DNA of 64,000 bases from Lentzea guizhouensis (lineage in GTDB: Bacteria; Actinomycetota; Actinomycetes; Mycobacteriales; Pseudonocardiaceae): contig NZ_CP016793.1 of NCBI RefSeq assembly GCF_001701025.1, positions 3,968,001-4,032,000 on the forward strand. Reading direction: 5' to 3'. The notes below the pieces were generated by a model that made no database searches, had not been told where the DNA came from, and saw only the letters and a list, made by a program, of their open reading frames with translations. Both the position numbers and the translations under genes were made by a program. Positions 46,199 through 55,720 of this stretch are shown here, piece by piece (positions within the stretch are counted from its first letter, which is position 1; each line of letters opens with the position of its first letter).

Positions 46199-47959
46199 TC
46201 AGATGTTGGCCGGCATACCCGACTCGTCCGCCTGCGCGGTCGACGACGAGCTCAGCAGGTCCTTCACGATCTTGTTCGCCTTCTTCACGGCCGGCGTGAT
46301 CATCTTGATCTTCACCTTGCCGTTCGAGAGCGTGCCACCGACCTGGAACGTCTCGGTCTCACCCGGCAGCGGCAGCGCCTGGCACCCGGTGAACTGCTTG
46401 CGCGGCGTCGCACCGGTCTGGAAGTAGAACGTGATCGGGTCGTCGACGCAGTCCGTGTTGTACGGGAACAGGCCGTGCGAGCCCTCGTTGTCGACGCTGA
46501 TCAGCTTCGCACCCGGCAGCGCCTTCGTGGTGGACACGCCACCCTCGTACGGCGTCGCCGCGTCGAGCTCGCTCTGCGCCACCAGCACGCGCGGGAACGT
46601 CTTCTTGTCCGGCGTGGGCTTCGAGTTCTTGGTCGGCCAGTACGCGCACAGCGGCGTGCTCATGAACGGCGCGATGAACGGCGCGTTCACGGTCAGGTCG
46701 GCCTTCCAGTAGTGCCAGTACTGCAGGTTCTGGTTCCACTGGCCGTCCTGGCAGCGGATCGCCTCGAAGGTGGCGTCCCAGGTCTCGACCTCGGCCGCGG
46801 CGGTCGTGGACTTGACCGCGACCCGCTCCTTCTTCTCGATGGCCGCGAGCGCGTTGGCCTTGGCCTTCTTGATGAACTCGGCGTTCTCCGGCGACAGGCC
46901 CGGACGCGCCAGCATCTTCGCGACGATCGCCTCGACGCGCTCGGCGGTGGTGCCCTCGGTCACCGTGCCGGCCACGGTCGCCACCGCGGAGGCCGCGACC
47001 TCGTACTGGGTGGTGTCGTACATCGCCGGGATGATGAACCACGCGGTGAACAGCTGGCCCAGGAAGTCGCGCGTGCCGCCCGCCTGCTCCCACTTCTTGC
47101 GGATCTCGAACGGGTCGGTGCCCGCCTCGTAGATCGCGTTGTTGCGCGCGACGTACGGCAGCAGCGCCTCCTGGAACTGCCGGTCACGGCTGCGCGGCTG
47201 CAGGTCCCACGTCTCCTCGAGGGTGGTCTGCGACGCGTCGACGGCCGAGTCGAGCAGGAAGCGGTGCACCTTGCCCGGGAACACCGTGGCGTACCAGGTG
47301 CCGAGCCACGTGCCGTACGAGTAGCCGATGTACGAGGTCTTCTTCTCACCGAGCAGCACCCGGATGAAGTCCATGTCGTACGCGGTCTGTTCGGTGGTGA
47401 TGAACTGCGTGAGCGGGTTCTCCAAGCAGCCCGCGACCTTCGCGCGGTTCAGCACGTCCTCGTCGGTCGAGCCCGGGACCGTGTAGCTGCACTTGAGCGG
47501 CGTGGACAGGCCGACGCCGCGCGGGTCGAACCCGATGAAGTCGTACTGGCTCGCGAGCACCGGCGCGCGCAGGGCCATCGCGGCGCCCCACGGCAGGCCG
47601 GAGCCGCCGGGGCCACCGGGGTTGACGAGCGCGATGCCCTGGCGGGCGGTGCCCTTGTAGGCGGTCTCGGTCTTCGAGACGCGCAGGTCGATCGTGTTGC
47701 CGTCCTGCGGGTTGTGCCAGTCGCGCGGCACCTTGACCGTGGCGCACGCGAGCCCCTTGACGGTCTTGAAGCGCGCGACCGTCTCCTCCGCGACGCCGGG
47801 GAAGGTGCACTCCTCCCACGTGATCGCCTGCGTGGTCAGCGCACCTGCGAGCGCCGCCGTGTCCGGGTCCGCCTTCGGCGCGGCCTGCGCCCCCGGTGCG
47901 AGCGCGATGGCCGAGACGGCGAGCGCCCCGGCCAGCGCGACTCTGAGAGTCTTCGTCAC
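46199..47959 (-). CDS. Secreted alpha/beta-hydrolase peptidase, tripeptidyl aminopeptidase-like (S33)
   Basis: 586 residues from GTG 47959 (AAGGGA upstream). Signal peptide TLRVALAGALAVSAIALAPGAQA. ALVNPGGPGGSG gives the oxyanion region; GYSYGTWLGTWYA has the nucleophile; ELDAATPYEGG and NEGSHGLFPYN the Asp and His. FIGFDPRGVGLS is the S33 hallmark and length fits the Streptomyces SlpD/SlpE/Tap family, which releases tripeptides from extracellular proteins. C-terminal 40 residues are Lys-rich. Single gene; a LuxR regulator gene ends 177 bp upstream on the same strand. Confidence 0.9.
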   Translation of the reverse strand: MTKTLRVALAGALAVSAIALAPGAQAAPKADPDTAALAGALTTQAITWEECTFPGVAEETVARFKTVKGLACATVKVPRDWHNPQDGNTIDLRVSKTETAYKGTARQGIALVNPGGPGGSGLPWGAAMALRAPVLASQYDFIGFDPRGVGLSTPLKCSYTVPGSTDEDVLNRAKVAGCLENPLTQFITTEQTAYDMDFIRVLLGEKKTSYIGYSYGTWLGTWYATVFPGKVHRFLLDSAVDASQTTLEETWDLQPRSRDRQFQEALLPYVARNNAIYEAGTDPFEIRKKWEQAGGTRDFLGQLFTAWFIIPAMYDTTQYEVAASAVATVAGTVTEGTTAERVEAIVAKMLARPGLSPENAEFIKKAKANALAAIEKKERVAVKSTTAAAEVETWDATFEAIRCQDGQWNQNLQYWHYWKADLTVNAPFIAPFMSTPLCAYWPTKNSKPTPDKKTFPRVLVAQSELDAATPYEGGVSTTKALPGAKLISVDNEGSHGLFPYNTDCVDDPITFYFQTGATPRKQFTGCQALPLPGETETFQVGGTLSNGKVKIKMITPAVKKANKIVKDLLSSSSTAQADESGMPANI

Positions 47960-48135
47960 TGTGGATCCCTTCCTGCCCCCGCACGGCCTGGAGAGCCCGT
48001 GCCTTCAGGTGAGGAGAAAGGTTTTCAACGCCGTTTAACACGTCTGGGTGATGGCAGAAAGTCGCCATGTCTGGAATCCGTCACGAAAGGGTTCCACAGA
48101 GTGATGAACGAGCGATTTGTACTGACCGAGAGTGA

Positions 48136-49026
48136 CTAGAGCCAGCCGCGCCGTGACGCCTGCACGCCGAGCTGGAACCGCGTCTGGGCGCCCAGCAACT
48201 GCTGCAGCCGGCTCACCCGCCGGTGCACCGTCCGCTCGCTGACCCCGAGCTCCCGCGCGATCGACTCGTCCGTCAGACCCGCGCTGAGCAGCGACAACAG
48301 CCGGTGCGTCGCCAACGTCGGCTCGCCTTCGTCGTTGTCCTGCCCGCTCGCCGTGATCGGCACGCCCATTCGCCAGAACGCCTCGAACAACTCGACCAGC
48401 GCACTCAGCAACACGGACGGGTGAATGAGCAGCGCCACGACGTTCCCGCCCGTCACTGTCGGCACCGCGATCAAGGCCCTGTCCGAATCCGCCACGACGA
48501 GCTTCAGCGGCACCCCGGGGAACGCCCGCGCCTGCTCACCGACCGCGATGCTCTCCTGCACCGACGCGAACCCCTGCGGGTCTTGCAGCAGCGACGAGTC
48601 GTAGACCACCCGGTAGCCGACCCCGCGGGCCAGTGCCGGCGGCTGCGCGGGACTCGCCTCCGGCTGCGGGCTCAGGTACGAGCCGGGGTCCAGCGCCCGC
48701 ACCTCGGTCTTCGCCTGGCTCTGCATCTCCTCGAACGCGGCGATCACCTCGCCCGCGTCCCTGAGCACCTCGACGAAGTCCGCCTCCAGCCCGCCCCGCG
48801 CGGCATAGGCCCGCGCCAGCACCTCGGCGGTCTCCCGTGCCTTCTGCGCGGAGACTTCGTGCTCCGAGGCGATCGCCGCCAACGTCGACCGCGGCGGCCG
48901 CACCTGACCGCCACGGGTGAGCCCGAGCCGTTCGAGCTCCTCCAGCGCCGCACCGGCATTCACGCGCCCGCCCCGCAGCAGCGCCAGGTACAGCTGCTCG
49001 GCCTCCGCCGACAAACCCCCGTGCAC
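48136..49026 (-). CDS. LuxR-family transcriptional regulator with TrmB-like N-terminus
   Basis: 296 residues from GTG 49026, preceded by GGAGGGAGC. C-terminal HTH: LLSLLSAGLTDESIARELGV then SERTVHRRVSRLQQLLG. The middle part (VVYDSSLLQDPQGFASVQES, VPLKLVVADSDRALIAVP) resembles the TrmB-like phospholipase-fold sensor domain found in many actinomycete LuxR proteins, and the N-terminus is a short helical domain. No receiver domain. It sits between the peptidase gene and SDR gene; target unknown. Confidence 0.85.
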   Translation of the reverse strand: MHGGLSAEAEQLYLALLRGGRVNAGAALEELERLGLTRGGQVRPPRSTLAAIASEHEVSAQKARETAEVLARAYAARGGLEADFVEVLRDAGEVIAAFEEMQSQAKTEVRALDPGSYLSPQPEASPAQPPALARGVGYRVVYDSSLLQDPQGFASVQESIAVGEQARAFPGVPLKLVVADSDRALIAVPTVTGGNVVALLIHPSVLLSALVELFEAFWRMGVPITASGQDNDEGEPTLATHRLLSLLSAGLTDESIARELGVSERTVHRRVSRLQQLLGAQTRFQLGVQASRRGWL

Positions 49027-49069
49027 GCCGCTCCCTCCGGTCCTTCTGAACCGAAGGTACCTGCCGCGA

Positions 49070-49885
49070 TCAGGCGGCCCGGTGCATGATGCCGAGGAAC
49101 AGCGCGTCGAACGCCCGGTCGGGCAACACCCTGCGCGCGAACAGGACCGGCCGCGCCAGGAACCCCGCCGCGTACCTGGTCCTCGGCCTGCGCGCCTGGG
49201 CAGCCTTGACGATCACGTCCGCGATCACCTCCGGCTCCGACCCGCGCTCGGTCTGCGCGAAGAACGCCGACAGCGCCTCGACCTGGTCGCGGTAGGCACC
49301 CTGCCCGGAGGTCTTCTTCATGTTCTCCACCGCGATGCCGCCCCACTCGGTCTTGATCGCGCCGGGCTGGATCACCACGACGTCGATCCCGAACGGCTTC
49401 AGCTCGAGCCGCAGCGAGTCGCTCAACCCCTCCACCGCGAACTTCGTCGAGTGGTACCACCCTCCCAGCGGCTCGTAGATCCGCCCGCCGATCGACGACA
49501 CGTTCACGATCCGCCCGCTGCCCGCGTTCCTCATGTGCGGCACGACGAGCTGCACCAGCCGCGCCAGCCCGAACACGTTGACCTCGAACTGATATTTGCC
49601 CTCCGCCAGCGGCACGTCCTCGAACGCCCCGTACGACCCGTAGCCGGCGTTGTTGACGAGCAGGTCGATCCGCCCGGTCTCGGCGATGACCTGCTCGACG
49701 CCCGCGACCATCGAGTCGTCCTCGGTGACGTCCATCCGCACCACCCTGATGCCGCGCTTCGCGAGCCCTTCCATCCGCTGGAGCCGCCGCGCCGCCGCGT
49801 AGACCGTGTAACCGGCCTCGTGCAACGCCACCGCCGTCGCCTCGCCGATGCCCGACGACGCGCCCGTGACCAGTGCGACCTTCAT
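49070..49885 (-). CDS. Short-chain dehydrogenase/reductase (SDR)
   Basis: 271 residues from ATG 49885 (GGAGAG upstream). VTGASSGIG cofactor motif, DVTEDD, NNAGYGSYGAFEDV, IVNVSSIGG, and the active site WYHSTKFAVEG (YxxxK). Classical SDR of the ketoacyl-reductase/retinol-dehydrogenase-like sort; NADP preference suggested by AARRLQRM after the second strand. Substrate unknown. Divergent from a TetR gene with a palindrome at each end of the gap, so it is almost certainly under TetR control. Confidence 0.9.
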   Translation of the reverse strand: MKVALVTGASSGIGEATAVALHEAGYTVYAAARRLQRMEGLAKRGIRVVRMDVTEDDSMVAGVEQVIAETGRIDLLVNNAGYGSYGAFEDVPLAEGKYQFEVNVFGLARLVQLVVPHMRNAGSGRIVNVSSIGGRIYEPLGGWYHSTKFAVEGLSDSLRLELKPFGIDVVVIQPGAIKTEWGGIAVENMKKTSGQGAYRDQVEALSAFFAQTERGSEPEVIADVIVKAAQARRPRTRYAAGFLARPVLFARRVLPDRAFDALFLGIMHRAA

Positions 49886-49901
49886 GCCCGCTCTCCTAAC
49901 T

Positions 49902-49974
49902 AACCAGTTGGTTGGCTGCATTTCCAGGCAACCACGCTCGACGGTCGACTGTCAACCAACTAGTTGGTTAGAAT
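49902..49974. promoter_or_regulatory. Two TetR operators and a leaderless promoter between SDR and tetR
   Basis: AACCAGTTGGTT (49902-49913) next to the SDR start and the perfect 16-bp palindrome AACCAACTAGTTGGTT (49954-49969) next to tetR share the same AACCA/TGGTT half-sites. TAGAAT (49969-49974) is a good -10 exactly 7 bp before the tetR GTG at 49981. Confidence 0.8.
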
Positions 49975-49980
49975 CGCCAC

Positions 49981-50508
49981 GTGGCGAGGGACAAGGAAGC
50001 AACCAAGGCGAAACTGCTGGAAGCGGCGCTGACCGAGTTCGCGGCGCACGGCATCGCGGGCGCGCGCGTCGACCGCATCGCCGCCAAGGCCGGCTGCAAC
50101 AAGGCGATGATCTACGCGTACTTCGGGTCGAAGGAGGACCTGTTCGACGAGGTCCTGAAGATCCAGATCACGCGGGTGGTCGAGGCGGTGCCGATCACGC
50201 CGGAGGACCTGCCGGGGTACGCGGGGCGGTTGTTCGAGACGTACGAACGGCAGCCGGAACTGCTGAGCCTGGCGGGGTACCACCGGTTGGAGAACGGGTT
50301 CGAGGCGATCTCGAAGGCGGAGGCCGACGCGCACGTCGAGAAGGTGGCGGCGATCGCCGCCGCGCAGGAACGCGGCGAGCTACCGCGCGAGTTCACGGCC
50401 GAGGAGTTGCTGAACCTGACCGTGCACATGTCGATCCTGGCGTTCTCGACCCCGGTGGCGAGTCGTGAGCTGGTGGTTTGCGCGGTCAAGAAGCTGATCG
50501 CTCCTTAG
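49981..50508 (+). CDS. TetR-family regulator
   Basis: 175 residues from GTG 49981. N-terminal HTH: KLLEAALTEFAAHGIAGARV, DRIAAKAGCNKAMIYAYFGSKEDLF. The ligand-binding C-domain is short and helical (TAEELLNLTVHMSILAFSTP). It probably represses itself and the divergent SDR through the two palindromes. A -10 seven bases before GTG makes a leaderless mRNA likely. Confidence 0.92.
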   Translation: MARDKEATKAKLLEAALTEFAAHGIAGARVDRIAAKAGCNKAMIYAYFGSKEDLFDEVLKIQITRVVEAVPITPEDLPGYAGRLFETYERQPELLSLAGYHRLENGFEAISKAEADAHVEKVAAIAAAQERGELPREFTAEELLNLTVHMSILAFSTPVASRELVVCAVKKLIAP

Positions 50509-50831
50509 TTTTGCTTACGATCAACCATATCGTTGGAGTTCGATCAACTGCTTGGCGTCAAGGTCGTATACCGCTCCGTGTCAGATCTGCGATCGGTCGA
50601 GTGATAGTTGTTGGTCCATATGAACAAAAAGACGTTCGGGGTGTAACGTTAATCGTTGGTGTGCGATTTCATAGCATGGAACCGCTGATTGCACCGTGTT
50701 TCCTACGAGGTGCCGGAACCGCTGATCGGGTGAACCTCCGGGTGCGGCAGGACTGCTTGACCCGATAACGCACCTGGGAGGGCTCAGGGTGACGCAGTGA
50801 ACGGCAACGCACTGGCCACCGGGGGGCTGGC
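50509..50831. other. Gene-free, AT-richer gap upstream of the STAND gene
   Basis: 323 bp with clearly more A/T than surrounding sequence (for example at 50515-50650). Plausible promoter material but no clear -35/-10. At its end two tiny frames (GTG 50789-TGA 50800; GTG 50797-TGA 50835) precede the STAND ATG; the second overlaps it as ATGA and could couple translation. No gene or RNA motif recognised. Confidence 0.5.
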
Positions 50832-52931
50832 ATGACCACGCGCAATGACATCGCTGGCGCTGTTCACGGTCAGGTCGTCCAGGCTGAGCACATCGGTCAG
50901 GTCTTGCTGAACGCGCCCGGTGACCGGGAATATCGCCCGATGCAGTTGCCTCCTCCGCCACACGCCTTCGTAGATCGGGTCGACGTGTTGCGGTCGATGG
51001 ACCGGGCACTCGCAAACCAGAGACGTGGACCTGCTCTGTTCGTGTTGAGCGGGATGGCCGGGGTGGGCAAGAGCGCAGCTGCGGCACAGTGGGCGCACAC
51101 CAACAAAAGCCGGTTCGAAGGTGGCGTGTTGTACGCCGATCTCACCGACTTCCGCGGTCACCGAGGCGTGAGCACGAGCGATGTGATTTCTGCGTTCTTG
51201 GGCGCGTTGGGCGTCCATGCGCCGTACATCCCGGCGATCAGGTCTGAGCGCATCGCACTGTTCCGCAGTCGTACGGCGGACGCGCCGGTGCTGGTCGTGC
51301 TGGATGGCGCGGACGAGCCGGCGCAGGTGCGTTCAGTGGTGCCGAGCGCACCGGGCAGCGTTGTGGTCGTCACCAGCCGGCACCGGTTGGCGGGCCTCGC
51401 CATCGACGGCGCCGAGTTCATCGACCTGTCACCGCTGAACAGCGATGACAGCGTGAGCCTGATGACGAGGATGGTGGCGTCCAGGCGGATCGATGCGGAC
51501 CGGATGGCGTTCCAGCAGCTCGTCCGACTGTGCGCGGGGCTGCCTTTGGCGCTCCGCGTGGCCAGTGCCGGCCTCGCACATCACCGACGGTGGCCGCTCG
51601 CACGACTGGTGCGGCACCTCTCGGACGATCGGGAACGGCTGAACCGGTTGGTCGTCGAAGGGGAGGGCAGTTCGGTGGGAGAGATGTTCGACCTGGCCTA
51701 CGACGACCTGGCGAACGAGGTGCGACGTCTCTACCGCGTCCTGGGGCTGCACCCCGGTTCCCACTTCTCGCTCGAACTGGCCGCGGTGGCGGCAGGGCTC
51801 AGCGCAACGGCCGCCGAGGAGCTGCTGGAGTCGCTGTGCGCCGCCAACCTGTTGGAAGAGGTCGGCGCCGACCGGTTCCGCTTCCACGAGCTGATCGCAC
51901 TGCACGCCCGGCGCCGGGCTGATGCCGAACTGGCCGCCGAGGAACGACGAGACGTTGTGCGCCGGATCGTCGACTGGTTCGCCCTTGGCGCGGCTGCGGC
52001 CGATGCCGCGATGCTGGGGGCGCGGTGGCGGCTGGCGGAACCCGACCTCAGCGGCTGGCACGTCGAGTTCGACGGGGGCGCGGCGGTGTCCTGGCTGGAA
52101 ACGGAGCGTCCAAACCTGCTCGCAGTGCTGCGGGCGGCCGATGCTTTTGGCTGGTACGAGGTCGTCTGGCGGATGTGCGACTCGTTGTGGCCGTTCTTCC
52201 ACGTGCGAAAGCACTATTCAGACTGGGTCGAAGCACATCGGCTGGGTGTCGCCGCCGCGCAGATCACTGAGAACCCGGTGGCGGAAGCGCATCTGAGAAA
52301 TCGTTTGGCGCGCGCACACATCGAAATGCGGGATTATTCACCGGCTTCGGCTCAACTCGACGAAGCTGCCGTGTTGTCGGATGACGAACGTGTCGCCGCG
52401 GTGCTGTTGGAGTCGCGCGGCCTTCTGTACCGGGAGCTGCGGCGTTATCCCGAGGCAGTGGACATATTTCGCCAGCTCGTCGCCAAACAGGAGAAAGCAG
52501 GGGATGATCGCGCGTTTGCGATGCAGTCCTATCAACTGGGTGATGTGCTGGTGCGGGCGCAGCGCGCCGACCAGGCGGTTCCGGTGCTCGTCGCCGCGTT
52601 GACGGTGGCCACCAGGCTGCACAACGAGAAGTCGGTGGAGGCGAAGGTGCGGATCGCGCTGGGCGCTGCGTACCACTGTCTGCGCCAGTACGACGACGCA
52701 CGCGCTGAACTGGAGTCCGCCGTCCGGGTCACCCACGCCAGGAAGGAGCCGGTCAAGGAGGCGCAGGCGTTGGAGGAGCTCGTCCGCGTCGCCGAGGCCC
52801 GAAGTGATCGTTCGCTGTTCCAGTCATCGGCGGAACGCCTCTACCGGCTGTACGCGGAGGCGAAGAACCCTCGCAGCGCCGAAGTTCGGCGGTGGCTCGA
52901 AGCTGATCGGCGCGCGGAGGATGAAGGTTGA
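50832..52931 (+). CDS. STAND (NB-ARC) NTPase with C-terminal TPR-like repeats
   Basis: 699 residues. The first 25 (NDIAGAVHGQVVQAEHIGQV) form a short motif of the kind found at the N-terminus of many actinobacterial STAND proteins. P-loop SGMAGVGKS at 73-81; VLVVLDGAD Walker B; VVVVTSRHRLAG sensor; CAGLPLALRVAS ends the ARC domain. From about residue 370 it is all-helical TPR-like (YRELRRYPEAVDIFRQLVAK). No DNA-binding or enzymatic effector is fused, unlike the LuxR-STAND at 37897. A signalling switch or regulatory adaptor is likely. Confidence 0.85.
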   Translation: MTTRNDIAGAVHGQVVQAEHIGQVLLNAPGDREYRPMQLPPPPHAFVDRVDVLRSMDRALANQRRGPALFVLSGMAGVGKSAAAAQWAHTNKSRFEGGVLYADLTDFRGHRGVSTSDVISAFLGALGVHAPYIPAIRSERIALFRSRTADAPVLVVLDGADEPAQVRSVVPSAPGSVVVVTSRHRLAGLAIDGAEFIDLSPLNSDDSVSLMTRMVASRRIDADRMAFQQLVRLCAGLPLALRVASAGLAHHRRWPLARLVRHLSDDRERLNRLVVEGEGSSVGEMFDLAYDDLANEVRRLYRVLGLHPGSHFSLELAAVAAGLSATAAEELLESLCAANLLEEVGADRFRFHELIALHARRRADAELAAEERRDVVRRIVDWFALGAAAADAAMLGARWRLAEPDLSGWHVEFDGGAAVSWLETERPNLLAVLRAADAFGWYEVVWRMCDSLWPFFHVRKHYSDWVEAHRLGVAAAQITENPVAEAHLRNRLARAHIEMRDYSPASAQLDEAAVLSDDERVAAVLLESRGLLYRELRRYPEAVDIFRQLVAKQEKAGDDRAFAMQSYQLGDVLVRAQRADQAVPVLVAALTVATRLHNEKSVEAKVRIALGAAYHCLRQYDDARAELESAVRVTHARKEPVKEAQALEELVRVAEARSDRSLFQSSAERLYRLYAEAKNPRSAEVRRWLEADRRAEDEG

Positions 52932-52964
52932 CCCACCGCACTGATGTCATGTGCGGGTCGTGCG

Positions 52965-54590
52965 TCAAGACACCTCGAAGTCTTCTGTGGTGACCGGATT
53001 GCCGCGGACCAGCTGCCAGTACGCGGTGATGGCAGCGGTGGTCGGATCACCTCGTGCGCTCACCCTTGTGCCGTCCCGGCATCGAACCAGGCACCCGCCG
53101 CCCTCAAGCGCGGCGGCGGCGAGCGCCCCACCCCAGTTGGCGAGTGATTCCCCCAGCCACGTCTCGGCTTCCTCGGCCGACAGGGGCTCGTCGTGCACGA
53201 TGATCTCAGCGAGGTCCCTGGTCTCCGGGTAGATCTCGTCGTGGCGGATGACGAGAATCGAGGTCGGGTGGTCCTCGCGGGTGGTGACGATCGCCGGGTA
53301 GCGCTCGATCGACAGGGAGACGGGATCGTCGCGCTGCTCCCGCACCACCACTCGATGCGCGGTGATCGGCTCGCCTCGAACCACCTTGATCGAATCGGGT
53401 CGCCGTGGCCGAGGCGGAGCGGACACCGGCGGCAGGCCGATCAACGAGCGCGCGGCGTTCACGACGGACTCCAGCCCGCGTCCGGGCATCGCGAACAGTT
53501 GCTCGACGAACGGCGCCCACCTGTCGGGTCGGTGGTCCCGCAGCGCTTCTTCAATCTGGTCCCGGAAGGGCACGCCGTCGACCAGGTGCGGCAACGCGGC
53601 GTGCAAACCGGCCAGGGGCGAACGCTCGTCGATCTCCTTCGAGCCGTCGACGGCGAGCAGGACGGGCAGGTCGAGTGCGACCCCGTAGTTCGTGACGCTG
53701 CCGTGGTCACCGATGACGATGTCAGCTGCGATCAATGCTGCCTGCCACGTCGTCTGGTCCACCAGCACCAGGCCGCTGTCCAGTTCGTCGCGGAAGTCGT
53801 GCCTGATCTCGTAGGGCGACCGGCCGAACCAGACGTTGGGGTGGAAGACGGCCAAGACCAGGTATTCGTCCGCAGGCAGTTGGGCGACGAGTCGGCGGTA
53901 GACATCGGGGCGGGTGCCAAGGGTTGAGTACTCGTTCCAGGTCGTGGAGATCGACACGACCGTCCGCCGACCTGCGCCGAGCTCTCGACGGATGTCGCGG
54001 CGCAGGAGCGTGCCGGCCCTGAGCCGATCCAGGACCGGGTCGCCGACGACGATCCCGTGACCGCGGGCATCCTCGCAGAGCCGGGCCCGTTGTTCTTCGT
54101 GGGAAAGGCAGATCAGGCTGGCGTAAACCCTGCCGTTCGACATGAGCTCGTGCGCGGAGGTGCCCACCGCCGCCTGCTCGCCGCCAGTCGACTCGAGCCG
54201 CTTGCGGTTGTACCCGACGCCGTGCGGCATCACCAGGATGGGACCGGTCAGTTCACCGAGTCGGCTGTCGGCGTGGGCAGCGATGATCAGGTCCCACTGC
54301 CGGCTCTTGGCCTCCTCCCACGGGAGTTCCTCGGCGTCCATCTCCTCGAGTCGGCGACCCAGTTGACGGGCGAACTTCGACCCGGCGTCGATCGTGAACT
54401 TGATCGCCGGCTTGAGGTGGTCGCCCAGGCCGTGGAGCACTTCGAGAACCCGGTCCGTCGACGTGTGGTTGCGTGCGACGACGAGTATGTCGAACTCGAC
54501 TCGGCGGGTCTCCTTCTCGCGGTCCCGCGCGCCATCGCGGCGGCGCGGCCGGGTGGGACGCGTCTCCGGGTTGAGGGCGGGATCTCGCAT
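52965..54590 (-). CDS. Putative GT-B-fold glycosyl/glycerophosphotransferase (TagB-like)
   Basis: 541 residues; ATG 54590 chosen because upstream in-frame sequence lacks features. After a basic N-terminus (TRPRRRDGARDREKE), residues 30-430 show a UDP-sugar/CDP-glycerol transferase-like pattern: ILVMPHGVGYNRKRL, TVVSISTTWNEYST, VLAVFHPNVWFG, and IAADIVIGDHGSVTNYGVAL, the last strongly reminiscent of the second phosphate site of CDP-glycerol glycerophosphotransferases. The last 110 residues are different (RCRDGTRVSARGDPTTAA). No signal or TM segments. Substrate unknown; divergent from the XRE gene. Confidence 0.6.
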   Translation of the reverse strand: MRDPALNPETRPTRPRRRDGARDREKETRRVEFDILVVARNHTSTDRVLEVLHGLGDHLKPAIKFTIDAGSKFARQLGRRLEEMDAEELPWEEAKSRQWDLIIAAHADSRLGELTGPILVMPHGVGYNRKRLESTGGEQAAVGTSAHELMSNGRVYASLICLSHEEQRARLCEDARGHGIVVGDPVLDRLRAGTLLRRDIRRELGAGRRTVVSISTTWNEYSTLGTRPDVYRRLVAQLPADEYLVLAVFHPNVWFGRSPYEIRHDFRDELDSGLVLVDQTTWQAALIAADIVIGDHGSVTNYGVALDLPVLLAVDGSKEIDERSPLAGLHAALPHLVDGVPFRDQIEEALRDHRPDRWAPFVEQLFAMPGRGLESVVNAARSLIGLPPVSAPPRPRRPDSIKVVRGEPITAHRVVVREQRDDPVSLSIERYPAIVTTREDHPTSILVIRHDEIYPETRDLAEIIVHDEPLSAEEAETWLGESLANWGGALAAAALEGGGCLVRCRDGTRVSARGDPTTAAITAYWQLVRGNPVTTEDFEVS

Positions 54591-54732
54591 GGACACGACG
54601 CGCTCCGCTCGTGCGTGGCGATTCGCTGCCGACTCGCCTACTGTGCCTTGTGTCGAGTTGCGACCGAACCATAAGGCACTAGTCGATAAGCTACGTGGCA
54701 GATTGCCGCGATGCAAGACTAGGAGTGAGTCG

Positions 54733-55596
54733 ATGACCGTGCCGGAGAACAACCCGGTGGTGCAGCAGAGGAGACTGCGCGGAGAGCTACGCAGGGCTCG
54801 TGAGCAGGCAAAACTCACTCAAGCGCAAGTCGCTGATGATATGGATTGGTCGGTCTCCAAGGTCATCCGCATCGAGACCGGGGCCGTGGGTCTTTCGCTT
54901 GTTGACCTACGGGCCCTGCTCCAGCTCTACGGCGTGGACGACCGTGCGGTGGTCGATGGGCTCGTGGAGATGGGCAAGGCGAGCCGCAAGCGGGCGTGGT
55001 GGGACGACTTCCGCGAGTACATCGGCGACACGATGGTCAAGTTCATCGGGTTGGAATCCTCGGCCTCCATCATCCGGCAGAACCAGGACGAACTGATGCC
55101 GGGTCTGATGCAGACATCCGACTACGCGCGTGCGGTCCAGCAGATCTATGGCACACCTGCGGATGTCGTCGAGAAGAAGACAGAGGTGAGGATCAAGCGA
55201 CAAGAAATTCTGGATCCGGGCAGGTCCGCGAAGTTCTTCTTCGTCATTGATGAAAGTGTTCTCCATCGAGTTGTCGGTGGAGTCGCGGTGATGCGTGAGC
55301 AGCTGCTGCAGCTCAAAGAATTCAGTCGCCAGCCGAATATCAGCATTCAGGTGCTGCCGTTCTCGGCAGGTATGCACATCGGAATGAAGCTCGGTGCATT
55401 CAGCGTGCTCGAGCTCTCGGGAGGTCTGCAGGACCCTGTGGCCGTGACGGAGCATCCGGCTGCGGGCTTGGCAATCGAAGACAAGGCCGAGCAGGTCAGT
55501 GACTTCGTCGAAGCGTTCTTGCAGCTGGAAGCGATTGCGCGACCAAAGGAGGAGTTGGAAGCGAGGATTGAGCGGGCGATCCGCGACCTCGGCTGA
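54733..55596 (+). CDS. XRE-family regulator, Scr1/DUF5753 type
   Basis: 287 residues from ATG 54733 with AGGAG upstream. N-terminal HTH_31: RRLRGELRRAREQAKLTQAQ, VADDMDWSVSKVIRIETG. The DUF5753 sensor half contains WWDDFREYIGDTMVKFIGLE, PGLMQTSDYARAV and ISIQVLPFSAGMHIGM. This family is usually paired with a DUF397 protein, as here (55721). In Streptomyces such pairs (BldB/WhiJ-like, Scr1/Scr2) affect development or act toxin-antitoxin-like. Confidence 0.92.
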   Translation: MTVPENNPVVQQRRLRGELRRAREQAKLTQAQVADDMDWSVSKVIRIETGAVGLSLVDLRALLQLYGVDDRAVVDGLVEMGKASRKRAWWDDFREYIGDTMVKFIGLESSASIIRQNQDELMPGLMQTSDYARAVQQIYGTPADVVEKKTEVRIKRQEILDPGRSAKFFFVIDESVLHRVVGGVAVMREQLLQLKEFSRQPNISIQVLPFSAGMHIGMKLGAFSVLELSGGLQDPVAVTEHPAAGLAIEDKAEQVSDFVEAFLQLEAIARPKEELEARIERAIRDLG

Positions 55597-55720
55597 ATTT
55601 CAGATACGCGAGCCGCCAGGTGGGTCGGAGTAGTGCTGATCCCTCCGACGGTGGTAGAGCTGTGCCCAAACGGCCCGATAAGCTGGGATGCGGTCTTATC
55701 GCTTCGGTCGAGGGGGCTCG

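Noticed and set aside
50478..50768. 96-codon frame before the STAND gene
   Set aside because: No start signal, overlaps tetR end, and composition does not look coding.
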